A stretch of DNA of 23,756 nt from CAYLYM01 sp964387645. Lineage in GTDB: Bacteria > Calditrichota > Calditrichia > RBG-13-44-9. The stretch covers positions 1 to 23,756 of the forward strand of contig CAYLYM010000059.1 of assembly GCA_964387645.1 (NCBI GenBank), in the 5' to 3' direction. The notes below the pieces were generated by a model, which saw nothing but the letters and a program-made list of their open reading frames with translations, searched no databases and was not told the DNA's origin. Made by a program: the position numbers and the translations under genes. Below, one piece after another: positions 1 to 7,958 of the stretch. How positions within the stretch are numbered: position 1 is the first letter of the stretch; each line of letters opens with the position of its first letter.

Positions 1-63
1 GAGGCTTATCCTTTATCTTTCAATTATTTTCTTCGTGAAAAATCTTATTTCGGACAAGAGTGA
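1..63 (+). CDS. possible 3' end of an upstream gene (partial)
   Basis: The first frame is open from the first base for 20 codons and ends in TGA at 61-63. The residues (EAYPLSFNYFLREKSYFGQE) are of mixed composition and could be the C-terminus of a protein that starts outside the window. Twenty codons is too short to exclude chance, and no family is recognisable. Confidence 0.2.
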   Translation, partial: EAYPLSFNYFLREKSYFGQE

Positions 64-346
64 TTTTAATTAAAATTAAAAAATATTTAACAAAAATGAT
101 TATTCTAAATTAGAATTTATATTTTTTATTTCTATTTTCTTTCAAGTAAAAAGCAATTGACTGGAAATGTCAGTGGGTAGAGAGTATAAACCACCTGATA
201 ATTCTTTTGGATTCGGTTTATATCGAATATATCTCAGGAATGTTCAGACATTTAACAGAAACAAAAATTTAATTTAAAAACTTTCTTATATTCATTTTGC
301 ACCTCAAATGTCATTGTATATCTTCTATTCATACCCGAAAGCTGCT
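64..346. other. intergenic region downstream of ispG
   Basis: AT-rich spacer between the left edge and the stop codon of ispG. A 36-codon ATG reading frame lies at 167-277 on the plus strand (MSVGREYKPPDNSFGFGLYR...). It has no convincing ribosome binding site and I recognise no family, so I do not call it a gene. No clear terminator was seen for ispG. Confidence 0.4.
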
Positions 347-1414
347 CTATTCGAAATCCAGTATTTCCTTATAAATTTTTTCCACAATTTGATCGGGTTG
401 AATCTTCCCCAGAATTTTACCTTTTTTAAAAAAGAGCGCCTCATTCTTTCCACAAGCCACTCCCAGGTCCGCTTCCCGGGCCTCTCCCGGACCATTGACT
501 GCACAACCCATGATAGCCACGGTCAGATCCTTCCGCACATCTTTTAATCTATCTTGCAACTGCTGGGCAATTTGGGCCAGTTCGGGGGTTTCCAGGCGAC
601 CACAGGTAGGACAACTGATAAAAGTGATAGAATCCCGACGTAGTCCCAGAGCTCTTAGTATCTCTTTCCCCACGCGGACTTCTTCTAAGGGATCTCCTGT
701 TAATGAGACCCTGATCGTATCTCCGATGCCTTCTGCAAGCAAAGTACCGATACCAATAGCCGATCGAATAGTACCGCTCCAGACCGGACCGGCTTCCGTA
801 ACACCAAGATGCAAAGGGTAATCCACCTGACGCGCCAAAAGACGATAGGCCGTAATCATCATTGTTACATCCGATGCCTTAAGGGAGATAACAATATCTT
901 CAAATTTGAACGCTTCGCATATTTTGATATGGTAAAGAGCGCTTTCCACCATTGCCCGGGCTTCTGGATGGCCATATTTTTTCAAAATTTCAGGTTCCAA
1001 TGAACCGGCATTTACCCCAATGCGTATGGGTATTCTTCTTTCCTGGCAGGCCTTCAGAACAGCTTCTATCCTCTCCTTTTTTCCGATATTTCCCGGATTA
1101 ATACGAATTTTATGAACGCCGGATTCCAGAGCTAATAGTGCTAGACGATAATTGAAATGAATATCCGCCACTACAGGTATCTGTACCTGGTTTACTATTT
1201 CTTTTAAGGCTCTGGCAGCCTTTTCATTGGGCACAGCACATCTAACAATATCGCATCCGGCCGCAGCTAATTCCCTGATTTGAGCAACGGTCGCATCAAT
1301 ATCCTGTGTTTTCGTTTTGGTCATGCTCTGAACGGAAACAAGCGCTCCACCGCCGATTTCAACATTCCCTACACGTACTCTACGGCTAACTCTTTGTAAA
1401 TTTCTCACTTGCAT
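347..1414 (-). CDS. ispG: 4-hydroxy-3-methylbut-2-enyl diphosphate synthase (flavodoxin/ferredoxin)
   Basis: IspG (GcpE) carries out the penultimate step of the MEP isoprenoid pathway in the cytosol, reductively opening 2-C-methyl-D-erythritol 2,4-cyclodiphosphate to HMBPP with a [4Fe-4S] cluster. The 355-residue product matches the short bacterial form. A TIM-barrel region fills roughly residues 1-260, with motifs such as VQSMT (28-32), VADIHF (82-87) and RINPGNIG (104-111). The C-terminal cluster domain keeps the ligands C268 and C271 (SCPTCGR), C304 (MGCAVNGPGE) and E311. The start is an ATG at 1414 without an obvious Shine-Dalgarno; an in-frame GTG follows two codons later. It is transcribed alone, away from the decayed region at 1415-2176. 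The organism therefore makes isoprenoids by the MEP route, and no other pathway gene is in this window. Confidence 0.96.
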   Translation of the reverse strand: MQVRNLQRVSRRVRVGNVEIGGGALVSVQSMTKTKTQDIDATVAQIRELAAAGCDIVRCAVPNEKAARALKEIVNQVQIPVVADIHFNYRLALLALESGVHKIRINPGNIGKKERIEAVLKACQERRIPIRIGVNAGSLEPEILKKYGHPEARAMVESALYHIKICEAFKFEDIVISLKASDVTMMITAYRLLARQVDYPLHLGVTEAGPVWSGTIRSAIGIGTLLAEGIGDTIRVSLTGDPLEEVRVGKEILRALGLRRDSITFISCPTCGRLETPELAQIAQQLQDRLKDVRKDLTVAIMGCAVNGPGEAREADLGVACGKNEALFFKKGKILGKIQPDQIVEKIYKEILDFE

Positions 1415-1802
1415 ATATTAGACCTATATTATTCATACCTACTTATAAATAAATATATACTTTAAAAGTAAAACTATCAAGAAATTAGCGAATTGTTTAA
1501 AACAGCAATTTTTCCGGTTGAAGGATTACTCTTTATTGTTTATTTTGTTGAAAAACTATATAAATTCACGAGCTAGGATTTAACGAAAGATTTTAAAGAA
1601 GACCTCTATCGGCTTTCCAGAACTTTTTTACCTCTGATGCACAAATTTCACCAATTGGTCAGCGAAGCTGTGAAATTTACTGAAAAGTAAATTGTTTTTA
1701 CCTAAAATTATTAGACGAGATGATATAGATTTTAAAATATCTGGCCAATTAAAATTTGATTCGTTGAAAGTAGTGCAGCAAGCAACTTAGGAAGTTGGTC
1801 AG
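1415..1802. other. decayed spacer, no intact gene
   Basis: This AT-rich stretch holds the promoter region of ispG (reading left) and no intact gene. A short open stretch at 1577-1690 (plus strand) reads DLTKDFKEDLYRLSRTFLPL and continues to a stop after VKFTEK. It has no start codon, and its protein-like composition suggests the tail of a lost gene of unknown family. An RND-type remnant follows directly. Confidence 0.4.
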
Positions 1803-1931
1803 GGTAGAGAAGCTTTACAGCCATTGGGCGCCGTAGTAGTGGGCGGTCTGGCAACCTCCACATTTCTGACTCTTATTATTATTCCATGCGCTTACACCAT
1901 CTTCGATCGATTCAGTCGATCAAAAAGTTAA
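1803..1931 (+). pseudogene. C-terminal remnant of an RND efflux transporter (CusA/AcrB type)
   Basis: Forty-two codons plus a stop read GREALQPLGAVVVGGLATST, then FLTLIIIPCAYTIFDRF and a basic tail. This matches the last transmembrane segment of RND pumps, whose family pattern is roughly 'Q-x-P-L-A-x-V-V-I-G-G-L-x-T-S-T-x-L-T-L-x-x-x-P-x-x-Y'. The frame has a stop at 1788-1790, no start codon, and nothing upstream that resembles the remaining ~1000 residues of such a pump. It is therefore a fossil left by deletion of an efflux gene, possibly of a whole efflux operon. Assignment rests on motif recognition by eye. Confidence 0.75.
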
Positions 1932-2176
1932 GATGAAACATTTTGACATGTGGAAATCGGATTTGTGGGAGTCTATTTTCCATACGGATCCAGGCAGATT
2001 AAATAGTGGATCAGAATTAAGGACAATTGTTCACTGAGCGGGTTTTTATACAAAAGCACATCGCTATCTAATATTTTGCTCAATGAAGCTGAAATCATTT
2101 AGACAATGTTTATATTCTTACCTGAAACAATCATATATTATTACCGTTAAAAGTAGAAAATAAGCAATTTGAAAGA
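1932..2176. other. spacer upstream of the putative outer-membrane protein gene
   Basis: No gene is seen. One reading (about 1968-2036) is open up to a TGA and then continues open beyond it, but it has no recognisable family and is probably decayed sequence. The promoter for the gene at 2177 should lie here; no consensus promoter stood out. Confidence 0.3.
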
Positions 2177-3028
2177 ATGGCAAATTTATTTCGAAATAAA
2201 CAGATCATATTAATATTTTTTCTTTTAATATTTTTTTGTTTTCCCTATTCAAGCCAGGCGCAATCAAAAAATTCGAAGAAGGAAAAAGGTAAATTAGCGG
2301 ATTTCGAAGACAAGATTAAAGAGAAAAAAGAAGAACCAGAAGATGATTCCAACCATCACTCACACAGTGGAATTTTCTTTTTTATCGAAAGTCCTGGTGA
2401 TATTTTTTTTCTCCCACGTTTACTAATTGGAACATTTCCTGGTGAAGATTCGCTTTTTTATGAAGGTAGATTCTGGCATAGACATTTTTCGGATTATCCA
2501 TATTGGATAAAAAATGAAGGCATTTATTCCAGAAGGACGGGGAAAAAAATTAGCATACACTTTGCAGGCCATTACTTTTACAATAGTTCAGTGCTTCAAG
2601 GATTTCATATTAACGGAAGAATTTATCCTTTACCCTTTTTAGGATTGGAATTCCGATATACTGATTTGACCGAAAAACTACACACCCGTAATGACCATCT
2701 GCGGCTTTATGACGCATATATAAATTATGACCGGATTAGAAGCCGAAGATGGGTGCTATGGTGGGGACTGGGTGTAAAAGGCCTGCAGGGCGATGATACT
2801 TACCATGGTCTTTCTTTTAATTTTGGTACGGAGATCTACCCTAAAAATCCGATAAGTTTGAATATGCTATTGAATGTTGGTTCTTTAAATTCTCAAACCG
2901 TGAGTGAATTTCAAATAAAAGTAAATTGGCACATCCAGCGGGATATAATTTATCTCGGTTATCAATACTTTTCCACTGGTGGTTTGGTTTTGGATGGAAT
3001 CATTTTTGGTTTAGGCATATTTCTTTAA
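2177..3028 (+). CDS. exported protein, probable outer-membrane beta-barrel (family unknown)
   Basis: I do not recognise this 283-residue protein. It begins with a Sec-type signal peptide: basic residues (FRNK), a hydrophobic core at about 9-22 (IILIFFLLIFFCF), and a likely cleavage site near SSQAQ (25-29). A strongly charged Lys/Glu-rich linker follows (about 30-57) with a short HHSH cluster near 58-63. From about residue 110 to the end, alternating polar and aromatic stretches of 8-12 residues are separated by short turns (for example LGLEFRYTDL, RWVLWWGLGVKG, LSFNFGTEIY, IIYLGYQYF, IIFGLGIFL). This is the pattern of antiparallel strands in outer-membrane barrels. That suggests an outer-membrane location, but no function follows from it. 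The ribosome site is weak (GAAAG at 2171-2175). It appears monocistronic. Confidence 0.75.
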   Translation: MANLFRNKQIILIFFLLIFFCFPYSSQAQSKNSKKEKGKLADFEDKIKEKKEEPEDDSNHHSHSGIFFFIESPGDIFFLPRLLIGTFPGEDSLFYEGRFWHRHFSDYPYWIKNEGIYSRRTGKKISIHFAGHYFYNSSVLQGFHINGRIYPLPFLGLEFRYTDLTEKLHTRNDHLRLYDAYINYDRIRSRRWVLWWGLGVKGLQGDDTYHGLSFNFGTEIYPKNPISLNMLLNVGSLNSQTVSEFQIKVNWHIQRDIIYLGYQYFSTGGLVLDGIIFGLGIFL

Positions 3029-3365
3029 GGCTGTAGAATCGTCGTATACAAATCCTTTATTAAAATCTCAAAGGTTATCTTGCATTCACTTCAATTCACA
3101 ATTTTATCTGAGAGGGATAATTTTACCAGTTAAGAAAGCTAAAAAATTTGAAGATAATTGATTCTCCACCAGCTATTTTTTATATATTCATATAACAATT
3201 AAGTTGATTTTTCTTCTAAAATTCAAATATATATTTCCATGTCGGGTCGTAATTATTCGCTAAAATAAATTTTTGTTGGAAAGGTTGTGGATATTCTTTT
3301 ATTTTTTGTGCTAATTTTTACGAAAATACGCAAAAGCTTAATTAGCAAAGGATAAGGAGAAATAT
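3029..3365. other. intergenic region upstream of ahcY
   Basis: 337 bp with no gene. It carries the ahcY ribosome binding site AAGGAG (3354-3359), six bases before the ATG. I looked for a SAH or SAM riboswitch, as would be reasonable for ahcY, and saw no structured GC-rich element. No promoter could be assigned with confidence. Confidence 0.45.
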
Positions 3366-4622
3366 ATGGTAAAACATGATGTTAAAGACTTAAATCTGGC
3401 TGTTGAAGGAAAACGACGCATCGAATGGGCGGACAATGATATGCCGGTTTTACGGGCAATACGAGACCGGTTCGCTAAAGAAAAACCACTGGAAGGCAAA
3501 AAAATGAGCGCCTGTTTACACATCACAGCAGAGACTGCGAACCTGGCACGCACCTTGAAAGCCGGCGGCGCAGATCTGGTACTGGTCGCTTCTAATCCCT
3601 TGAGTACTCAGGATGATGTCGCTGCCTCACTAGTTACCGATTACGGTATCTCGGTTTTTGCTATTAAAGGAGAAGACCACAAGACATACTACGATCACAT
3701 TCGGGTAGCTATTGAACATGACCCGGTCATCACGATGGACGACGGAGCAGATTTGATTTCGACTTTGCATCAGGACTATCCTGAAAAATGTCAACAGATT
3801 TACGCTTCGATGGAAGAAACCACCACAGGTGTCATTCGCTTACGTGCCATGCACAAAGATGGCGCTCTAAAATTACCCGTTTTTGCTGTGAATGATGCGT
3901 TAACCAAATATTTGTTCGACAACCGTTATGGAACCGGTCAGTCCACTGTCGATGGTATCATCAGGGCAACCGACATACTCTTGGCAGGCAAAACGGTAGT
4001 AGTGGCGGGATACGGCTGGTGCGGCCGTGGTTTTGCCATGCGCTGCAAAGGCATGGGTGCTAATGTCATTATCACAGAAGTAGATCCCATTAAAGCTCTG
4101 GAAGCTGCCATGGATGGATACCAGGTCATGCCCATGGCCAAAGCCGCAGAGGTGGGAGATCTATTTGTAACAATAACTGGTGATATTAACGTCATTCGGC
4201 CTGAACATTTTGAAAAAATGAAAGACGGCGCTATAGTGGCAAATTCTGGTCATTTCAATGTGGAGATCGATATTCCCGGACTGGAAAAAATGGCCGCAAA
4301 AAAACGCGAACAGGTACGCCGTTTTGTGGATGAGTACGTCATGGCAGATGGCCGGCGGATTTTCCTACTTGCTGAGGGCCGACTTATCAATCTGGCTGCC
4401 GCCGAAGGACATCCCGCCAGCGTCATGGATATGAGCTTTTCCACACAAGCACTAACCACTGAATTTGCTCTGAAAGAGAAAAAAGCTCCTGGCGTTTACA
4501 CTGTGCCCGATGAAATTGAAAATTATATCGCTACCTTAAAGCTACAAACCATGGGTATTGAAATCGATGAACTAACAGAAGAACAAAAAGAATATCTGAG
4601 TTCCTGGGAAATGGGTACCTGA
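3366..4622 (+). CDS. ahcY: adenosylhomocysteinase (short, archaeal/Thermotoga-like type)
   Basis: AhcY reversibly hydrolyses S-adenosylhomocysteine to adenosine and homocysteine, removing the inhibitory product of SAM-dependent methylation. The enzyme is cytosolic and NAD-dependent. The 418 residues show substrate-binding motifs CLHITAETANL (50-60), D126 and SMEETTTG (148-155), the catalytic Lys/Asp pair around K181 and D185 (NDALTKYLFDN), and the NAD-binding Rossmann loop GYGWCGRG (215-222). GHFNVEID (295-302) and NLAAAEGHPASVMDMSF (342-358) are also family signatures. It lacks the ~40-residue insertion and the lysine/tyrosine tail of most bacterial and eukaryotic enzymes and ends in YLSSW..GT, like archaeal and Thermotoga homologues. 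Some archaeal enzymes prefer S-inosylhomocysteine, so substrate preference is open. It has a strong Shine-Dalgarno (3354-3359). The SAM-dependent methyltransferase downstream (4875) is a producer of its substrate, but they are separated by a hairpin. Confidence 0.95.
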   Translation: MVKHDVKDLNLAVEGKRRIEWADNDMPVLRAIRDRFAKEKPLEGKKMSACLHITAETANLARTLKAGGADLVLVASNPLSTQDDVAASLVTDYGISVFAIKGEDHKTYYDHIRVAIEHDPVITMDDGADLISTLHQDYPEKCQQIYASMEETTTGVIRLRAMHKDGALKLPVFAVNDALTKYLFDNRYGTGQSTVDGIIRATDILLAGKTVVVAGYGWCGRGFAMRCKGMGANVIITEVDPIKALEAAMDGYQVMPMAKAAEVGDLFVTITGDINVIRPEHFEKMKDGAIVANSGHFNVEIDIPGLEKMAAKKREQVRRFVDEYVMADGRRIFLLAEGRLINLAAAEGHPASVMDMSFSTQALTTEFALKEKKAPGVYTVPDEIENYIATLKLQTMGIEIDELTEEQKEYLSSWEMGT

Positions 4623-4658
4623 TGGATTAAAATTCCTGTCAAAAGGTAGTAAATCACT

Positions 4659-4745
4659 GGAGTGGCAATGGACAGCATTAAGACGGATCTGGTTAAGACT
4701 TCTTTGAACAGAGTTAACTATGCCATAAATGCCACTCCTTTTTTT
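4659..4745 (+). terminator. hairpin with long apical region and U-run after ahcY
   Basis: GGAGTGGCA (4659-4667) pairs perfectly with TGCCACTCC (4730-4738), which is followed at once by seven T residues (4739-4745). A second helix, ATGG (4668-4671) with CCAT (4723-4726), extends the stem across a three-base bulge. Inside, GTTAA and TTAAC can pair again. A 9-bp GC-containing stem followed by a U-run fits an intrinsic terminator for ahcY, but the ~50-base apical part is far longer than usual, so it might also be a small structured RNA ending in its own terminator. Confidence 0.6.
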
Positions 4746-4874
4746 CTTCTAACAAATTGCGAGATAAAGTTTGAAAAAAAATCGTCAAAGCGATTAAGCA
4801 GAGAAAAAAGATATATTCTTGTTAATTAATAAATAACTAAAGCAATCATGGATAATTTATAATTTTTTAATAAG

Positions 4875-6260
4875 ATGGGGAAAAAGAAAAAAAAGGAAAA
4901 ACCTAAAAAACGATCAAAGAAAATTCGGCTGAAAATCGAAGACCTTAACGAAAAAGGTGATGGTATTGCTTTTTACAAGCATCTAAAAATATCCGTCAAA
5001 AAGACCCTGCCCGGTGAGGAAGTATTGGTTGAATATTTACCCAATCGTCCCCGGAAAGATCGGATTCAACTGCTCAAAATTCTTGATAAGTCCCCTTTTC
5101 GCACAGAGCCTCTCTGTCCTTATTTTGAAGAGTGTGGTGGCTGCCATTTACAACATATAGCCTACGCGGAACAACTTGAATTAAAGAAAAAATGGATCGA
5201 GAGATTGTTATTGGCCTACCCGGCTTTAAAACATATTCATGTTCAACCTGTTGAGGGAATGCCCGAAGCTCGAAATTACCGCAATAAAACCCAAATGCCC
5301 TTTCAAAATAACTTAGCTGGACTGGTTTATGGTCTTTACCGGAAAGGAACCCATGAAGTCACTCCGATTGATTATTGCTTAGTCGAAACACGCGATGCTA
5401 ATCGGGCGCTTCAAATTATCAAAAACTGGGCTGAAATTCATAATATTCCCGCCTATAATGAAGCAACACATAGCGGGATCATCCGCTATGCCTTGATTCG
5501 AAAAGGTCAATTTTCTAATCAGGTGATGGTAGTTATCATCAGTAATCAATCTGAACTTCCCTACTGGAAATCTCTGGTGCAAAAATTGAAAGAAGGCTTG
5601 CCCAGTTTAAAAAGTGTCATTTTAAATGTGAATCAGGAGAAAAGTAATGTTGTTTTAGGTAAAGAAAATATTGTTTTATGGGGAGAACCATTTATTGAAG
5701 AAAAGCTGGGACGAATTCGTTTTATTATCTATCCCAACACCTTTTTCCAATCTAATTCAGTACAAACAGTGCGGCTTTTAGAAAAATTGGTTCAACAGGC
5801 TGAACTGAAAAATACTGACAAGGTGCTTGACCTTTACTGTGGTGTAGGGACTATTGGGCTTTATGTAACCAACCAGGTTGCTCAAGTGCTTGGAATTGAC
5901 AATAATGTCGATGCAATTGCAGCCGCTCGTGAGAATGCAGTAAAAAATGCGCTGAAAAATATTAATTTTCTAACAGTAGACCTGACCAGAGGTTTTGAGG
6001 AAATCGATAAAATTAATTTTGAACCGAACATAATTATTGTCGATCCTCCTCGAAAAGGATTGACCCCTGAACTTATTCAAGATATTTGCAATTTAACTCC
6101 CGAAAAACTGATTTACATATCCTGTAATCCCAGGACGCTAGTGAGAGACCTTTATGCGTTCCAGATGAAGGGCTACTTCACTGAAGAAATTTTCCCATTT
6201 GATATGTTTCCTCACACTTCTCATATCGAGTGTTTAACAATACTCAACAGGAGGGGTTAA
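4875..6260 (+). CDS. rlmD: 23S rRNA (uracil-5-)-methyltransferase, RlmD/TrmA family
   Basis: This enzyme transfers a methyl group from SAM to C5 of a uridine in RNA, in E. coli RlmD U1939 of 23S rRNA. Domains in order: a very basic N-terminal tail (1-20), a TRAM RNA-binding domain (about 17-75), an Fe-S cluster motif with C81, C87 and C90 (CPYFEECGGC) and a fourth Cys at 168 (DYCLVE), matching the [4Fe-4S] cluster of RlmD, and then the Rossmann methyltransferase. The latter shows the QSNSVQ motif, the SAM loop DLYCGVGTIG, VDPPRKG, the catalytic nucleophile C417 (YISCNPRT) and the general base E452 (HTSHIE). At 461 residues it has full length. In many lineages TrmA-family paralogues methylate 23S U747 or tRNA U54 instead, so the exact target is uncertain. 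The ribosome binding site is weak. A PIG-L remnant follows its stop. Confidence 0.9.
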   Translation: MGKKKKKEKPKKRSKKIRLKIEDLNEKGDGIAFYKHLKISVKKTLPGEEVLVEYLPNRPRKDRIQLLKILDKSPFRTEPLCPYFEECGGCHLQHIAYAEQLELKKKWIERLLLAYPALKHIHVQPVEGMPEARNYRNKTQMPFQNNLAGLVYGLYRKGTHEVTPIDYCLVETRDANRALQIIKNWAEIHNIPAYNEATHSGIIRYALIRKGQFSNQVMVVIISNQSELPYWKSLVQKLKEGLPSLKSVILNVNQEKSNVVLGKENIVLWGEPFIEEKLGRIRFIIYPNTFFQSNSVQTVRLLEKLVQQAELKNTDKVLDLYCGVGTIGLYVTNQVAQVLGIDNNVDAIAAARENAVKNALKNINFLTVDLTRGFEEIDKINFEPNIIIVDPPRKGLTPELIQDICNLTPEKLIYISCNPRTLVRDLYAFQMKGYFTEEIFPFDMFPHTSHIECLTILNRRG

Positions 6261-6264
6261 TTCA

Positions 6265-6381
6265 AAGCGGATTTTAGCTGTTTTTGCCCATCCTAATGAT
6301 GAATCCAACGGAGCTGATGGTACATTGGCTTTTAAACTAATGGTAAATCAATGTTATTGTATTTTCATAAAAACGAAATAA
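6265..6381 (+). pseudogene. N-terminal remnant of a PIG-L/LmbE-family deacetylase
   Basis: Directly after the methyltransferase stop, the plus strand reads KRILAVFAHPNDESNGADGT, then LAFKLMV and ends 12 codons later. PIG-L (LmbE) deacetylases begin with 'K-R-h-L-V-h-x-A-H-P-D-D-E-x-x-G-x-G-G-T-L-A', where His, Asp and Asp bind the metal. Here the AHPDDE motif has become AHPNDE, no ATG precedes it and the frame closes after 38 codons, against ~230 in the family. It is a decaying fragment. A GGAGGGG ribosome-site-like run overlaps the upstream stop (6250-6256), suggesting that the lost gene was once translated right after the methyltransferase. Confidence 0.75.
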
Positions 6382-6412
6382 ACACTTGCTTTAATAAATA
6401 TTTTTAAATTTA

Positions 6413-6446
6413 TTTTGATCAGAATTTTTAATAATTCTGATCAAAA
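6413..6446. promoter_or_regulatory. 14-bp perfect inverted repeat upstream of pepD
   Basis: TTTTGATCAGAATT (6413-6426) and AATTCTGATCAAAA (6433-6446) form a perfect inverted repeat with a six-base spacer. It ends 21 bases before the TTG start of the dipeptidase gene. On the plus strand it is followed by A rather than T residues, so it does not look like an intrinsic terminator for upstream transcription. A dimeric-regulator operator or a leader hairpin just before the ribosome site (GAGGAG, 6455-6460) fits better. No regulator can be named. Confidence 0.55.
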
Positions 6447-6467
6447 AATAAAAAGAGGAGAAACAAA

Positions 6468-7931
6468 TTGAAAGAAGCCATTCAAGGACTTGAGCCCACT
6501 TTATTATGGGAACACTTTTATCAAATTAGCCAGATTCCACGCTGCTCGAGGCATGAAGAGAAAGTAAGAGAATATGTGATCGATGTTGCCAGAAGAAATA
6601 ATTTTGAATACAAAATAGATGCAGCGGGTAATGTTGTCATTAAAAAGCCAGCGACACCAGGTCTGGAAGATAAACCAGTAGTGGTGCTACAAGGACATTT
6701 AGACATGGTTTGTGAGAAAAATAAAGAAACAGAGCACGATTTTTCAAGCGATCCTATCAAATTAAAACGTGAGGGGGAATGGTTAAGGGCAGAAGGTACA
6801 ACTCTGGGTTCAGACAACGGTATTGGTGTAGCCGCGGCGTTAGCTGTTTTAGAAAGTAATGCTATTAAACATGGTCCTATTGAGTGTCTCTTTACTATCG
6901 ATGAAGAAACTGGATTAACTGGAGCCACAGAATTAGCGACCGACATGTTGGAAGGCCGGATTTTATTAAACATGGATTCAGAAGAAGACGGCGCAATCTA
7001 CATCGGCTGTGCAGGTGGGAAAGATACCGAATTATTACTTAAACTCGAAACGGAACCTGTTCCAAAAGGTTTTGAAGCAGTTGAAATCAAATTAACCGGA
7101 TTAACTGGCGGACATTCAGGATTAAATATTCACGAAGGTCGTGGCAACGCCATCAAACTACTGAACCGTTTTCTCTGGAAAACTTTACCACAAGTGGGTG
7201 GACGCCTGGCAAACTTTGAAGGTGGGAGTAAACATAATGCAATTCCCAGAGAAGCCTCTGCTATAGTTTTTTTGCCCGTAGAAAACAAAAAAAATCTCCA
7301 TCAATTGGCAGCAGAGTATGAAAATATCTTCAAAAACGAATTAAAATCGATTGATCCAAATGTAAAATTGACGGTCTCCGAATCCGGTTTTAATGCTCCT
7401 GAAAAAATGTTTACATCGCAGTTGCACAATAAATTGCTAAATCTACTTTATACCATTCCACATGGAGTTATTTCCATGAGTCATGACATCCCCGGATTGG
7501 TAGAGACCTCAACCAATTTGGCCGTTGTTGGCGTCAAAGACAATAATATCAGTATTCTTACCAGTCAAAGGAGTTCGGTCGCTTCTGCCTTGGTTGACAT
7601 CGCCGATATGGTACAAGCCTGTGGATTTCAGGCGGATGCCGAAGTTCATAGTGGCGGTGGCTATCCTGCCTGGCAGCCCAACCCGAATTCACCATTGTTA
7701 AAACAGGCCAAAACAGTGATGAAAGAACTTTTTGGGAAAGAACCAGAAGTGAAGGCCATCCATGCTGGCTTAGAATGTGGCATCATCGGAGATAAATTCC
7801 CTGGCATGGATATGATTTCCTTTGGCCCAACTATCGAAGGCGCTCACTCGCCGGATGAACGTGTTAATATTTACACTGTGGAAAAATTCTGGAAATTCTT
7901 AGAGGCCATGCTGGAAAAATTGGCATCATAA
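6468..7931 (+). CDS. pepD: aminoacyl-histidine dipeptidase (PepD, M20C family)
   Basis: PepD is a cytosolic zinc dipeptidase of broad specificity that cleaves carnosine-type Xaa-His and other dipeptides at the end of protein turnover. The 487-residue length is standard. Metal and catalytic residues are all visible: H77 and D79 (QGHLDM), bridging D116 (GSDNGIG), the catalytic base E146 with E147 (DEETGLTGA), D170 (NMDSEE) and H460 (GAHSPDE). The lid or dimerisation domain lies between about 185 and 390 and includes GLTGGHSG. The start is TTG at 6468, chosen because GAGGAG (6455-6460) sits seven bases upstream and the next residues (KEAIQGLEP) match the usual family N-terminus. The gene stands alone between an inverted repeat and a good terminator. 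Confidence 0.93.
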   Translation: MKEAIQGLEPTLLWEHFYQISQIPRCSRHEEKVREYVIDVARRNNFEYKIDAAGNVVIKKPATPGLEDKPVVVLQGHLDMVCEKNKETEHDFSSDPIKLKREGEWLRAEGTTLGSDNGIGVAAALAVLESNAIKHGPIECLFTIDEETGLTGATELATDMLEGRILLNMDSEEDGAIYIGCAGGKDTELLLKLETEPVPKGFEAVEIKLTGLTGGHSGLNIHEGRGNAIKLLNRFLWKTLPQVGGRLANFEGGSKHNAIPREASAIVFLPVENKKNLHQLAAEYENIFKNELKSIDPNVKLTVSESGFNAPEKMFTSQLHNKLLNLLYTIPHGVISMSHDIPGLVETSTNLAVVGVKDNNISILTSQRSSVASALVDIADMVQACGFQADAEVHSGGGYPAWQPNPNSPLLKQAKTVMKELFGKEPEVKAIHAGLECGIIGDKFPGMDMISFGPTIEGAHSPDERVNIYTVEKFWKFLEAMLEKLAS

Positions 7932-7958
7932 ATTCAACAACAAAATTTACAACTCAGT

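Noticed and set aside
308..547. Plus-strand reading frames across ispG (308-547, 495-821, 809-1003)
   Set aside because: They lie antisense to a strongly conserved gene, have no family resemblance and no ribosome sites; they are by-products of ispG codon structure.
1968..2160. A possible selenoprotein with an in-frame TGA upstream of 2177
   Set aside because: The frame is open on both sides of a TGA, but no thioredoxin-like or other selenoprotein motif, start codon or SECIS-like hairpin is visible. Decayed DNA is the simpler explanation.
3029..3365. A possible SAH or SAM riboswitch before ahcY
   Set aside because: The leader is AT-rich with no GC-rich paired core or known riboswitch motif that I can see; only the ribosome site stands out.
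6521..6973. 150-codon minus-strand frame inside pepD
   Set aside because: It is antisense to conserved catalytic motifs, has a serine/leucine-rich composition typical of shadow frames and no start signal.
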